NCBI GenBank assembly: GCA_002105175.1
Contig: MCGE01000007.1
Location: forward strand, 620,001-684,000
DNA length: 64,000 bases
Reading direction: 5' to 3'
From: Absidia repens
Lineage: Eukaryota; Mucoromycota; Mucoromycetes; Mucorales; Cunninghamellaceae
The notes under the pieces were generated by a model. It searched no databases and was not told the origin of the DNA. It saw only the letters and a list, made by a program, of their open reading frames with translations. This document shows, in pieces, positions 62,290 through 64,000 of this stretch (the first letter of the stretch is position 1; every line of letters begins with the position of its first letter). The position numbers and the translations under genes are program-made.

Positions 62290-62660
62290 AATTCAACCTC
62301 AGCCGCACATGATATATATAAATATTTTGGCTCCTATATTTTTTTTCCCTCTCTTTCTTTTCCTTTTTTTCCTTCGTCAAGGCCTGAATGATATGATGGT
62401 AAGGCTCATTGGAGTACTGGTGATCTAGGATTAGTATTAGAACTTGAATTAGAGGCATTATAAAAAATGCAAAACAAACATCATGGGGAACCCCTTTCAT
62501 TTTGGATTTGTGATTTCTAACTTTCACTAGATTAGCCTTCATTGTGGAATAGTGCCATTAGCTTAGGTTAGCTTTCGTTATAGTTTACACTGTATACATA
62601 TCTGAATTAAATATATCTTGTATTTTTACCATTAATCTCTTTCATGACTTTTGTTGTCTC
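62290..62660 (+). repeat. Dispersed non-coding repeat copy, truncated
   Basis: Forward orientation like the 2.9-kb copy: the B-box-like AATTCAACCTCAGC head, pyrimidine tract, core CATGGGGAACCCCTTTCATT (about 62482) and one module. The distal modules are missing. Confidence 0.6.
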
Positions 62661-62779
62661 GTTGAATGGGCAGGAATAAAATCCGTGTGTGTGTGTGTAT
62701 GCGTGTGTGTAGTTTTGTGGTTTTCATTTGGGATTTTATAAGAGGCTTTTATTATTATCGTCATATGATGTGGGTACTA

Positions 62780-63770
62780 AGAAAAATAAACTGATGCATA
62801 CAGTATGTCTAGTCAAGCGTAGACTATAATATTTTATAGGGAAGATTACATTGATAACATGACACAGGTCCATCAGTATTGACCGGTAAAACAACAATAT
62901 GCCTACATTTGATATTAAGTTATTCAGGACAGCCAACCAGGCATTGTGCTTTGAAGGGAGCGTGCAAAAGTGGTCAAGGTGGGTGAACCAGAAAGCAGGT
63001 ACTCAATAAGTAGCTCATAAAAAATCACACAATAACGGCATTTCTCACTGTCATTTGGATCATAGAATGGTTAACTAATATACATGCATATTTTATTGAA
63101 GTATATTGATAGGTACTAAACTAAAAACGAGAGGGTTCATTGTACCAAGAGATCTAATGGACGGATCAAATGGAGATAGTATGTGGCAGACAAATGAGGG
63201 TTCAAAGGAATGGACAGTTCTAATCTAAAGGCGCGATTACAAAAAGGTATCTAATATACGGCAAATGACCTAGTAAGACTGGAGGGACATTTGTTATTGA
63301 AGCATAATAGGTGTCTATACTAATCAAAAAGGGATGGTAGCAAAAAAAAAAAAAAAAACATAGAAAATCCTGTACCAAACATGGGAGAGATGAATGGGAC
63401 ATTTTCACTAAGACTGAAAAAAAGACATAGTTTATTGAGATGTTGATACATTTAGCTCAAACTAAGTTAATGGTGGGGGGTCCAAAAAGCCCAACTGATG
63501 GAGGTCCTAAATCCTGATTTCAAAATGAAAGGGTTTCCCCATGCGTGTTGTAATCCCTGAGCTGAAAACACCTCTAAACTAGTCCTGACACTAATCTAAG
63601 TCCAACATAACCTCAAAGAAGTTGACTAACGAAGAAAGAAAGAAAGAAAGAAAATGGAAAGAAAGAGCGGTAAAAAAAAAAAAGCGGGGGCGTAAATAAA
63701 GCCTCACGAAAACTATTTCGAATCCCGTCCACATGATTTTTGGATGTTTTTTCTGTCCATTGCAAAAAAG
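62780..63770 (-). repeat. Dispersed non-coding repeat copy (long)
   Basis: Core ATGAAAGGGTTTCCCCATG (about 63525), CTGAGCTGAAAACACCTCTA block, and at least three upstream modules with ATTGAAGCA and GGGACATT. Beyond the head the sequence has TTTCGAATCCCGTCC on the plus strand, opposite in orientation to the head expected for this copy, which suggests nesting or rearrangement. Boundaries approximate. Confidence 0.6.
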
Positions 63771-64000
63771 GAAACCCTTTTATTTTATTTTTTTTACTGA
63801 CTTCCGAGATACGGGAAGGGGGCGTTAATGAGTTGTTCTAAAAGTGGTCGTGATGGACACATAAAATACAAAAGGACCTCAATTTTTCATAACAGCGACC
63901 TATGACCCGTCACTGTTATACTAATTTTTTAGTTTGAGTTACTATAACGTCAAAGCGTCAGTCATCCAATTTGGGTTCGTCGATTGTAAATTATTATAAT
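63771..64000. other. Window end, no gene
   Basis: AT-rich sequence; nothing identified. Confidence 0.4.

Noticed and set aside
63700..63740. TTTCGAATCCCGTCC as a tRNA gene
   Set aside because: Only a T-arm-like B box; no acceptor stem or anticodon arm could be paired.

Overview
The window is nuclear DNA from an intron-rich, AT-rich fungus, most likely an early-diverging one (Mucoromycota, Mucorales-like). This rests on many short GT-AG introns (about 50-180 nt), a UDP-glucose dehydrogenase (glucuronate-containing walls), an anillin-like PH protein, a PEHE-domain protein and a typical fungal set (Kre9-like GPI protein, CRH-type GH16, PAS kinase, Pho80-like cyclin). No bacterial, viral or organellar segment was recognised. 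The species was not identified.

Layout. 0-5 kb: a GPI-anchored Kre9-like surface protein, a possible tiny secreted peptide, one copy of a dispersed non-coding repeat, then the exosome subunit Mtr3 (minus). 5.5-9 kb: Cog5, divergent from mtr3 across a 165-bp shared promoter. 9-12.8 kb: gene-poor, with degenerate repeats and an unassigned two-exon ORF. 12.8-25.5 kb, all plus: AAAP amino-acid transporter, anillin-like PH protein, Ded1/DDX3 helicase, Qcr10, GH16 transglycosylase, and a PEHE (MSL1/KANSL1-like) protein whose frame is broken twice. 28.3-32 kb, all minus: SLC35F6-like transporter, Isu1 Fe-S scaffold, ribosomal protein eL33. 32.2-35.7 kb: nucleoporin Ndc1 and ATP-synthase assembly factor Fmc1. 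37-39.5 kb: Bcs1-like AAA ATPase (minus). 40-46.5 kb: SCI1-like basic protein, LITAF-domain protein, Mbf1, UDP-glucose dehydrogenase. 49.4-56.1 kb: a 57-residue lipid-anchored protein, PAS kinase, alpha-arrestin. 59-60.2 kb: Pho80-like cyclin. 61.1 kb: tRNA-Arg(ACG).

The genes do not form one pathway. Loose themes are mitochondrial assembly (Isu1, Fmc1, Bcs1-like, Qcr10), cell surface and wall (Kre9-like, GH16, UDP-glucose dehydrogenase), RNA (Mtr3, Ded1, eL33) and nutrient signalling (PAS kinase, arrestin, cyclin). The gene-poor gaps at about 2.9, 10.4, 26, 36, 47, 57, 62.4 and 63 kb each hold a copy or fragment of one non-coding repeat family. It has a shared 19-nt core, modular internal repeats and, in the best copy, a tRNA-like A/B-box head.

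Exon models were assembled by eye from splice motifs and phase. All main genes except the PEHE gene close with consistent phase. Homology calls come from recognised protein motifs; no database search was possible.
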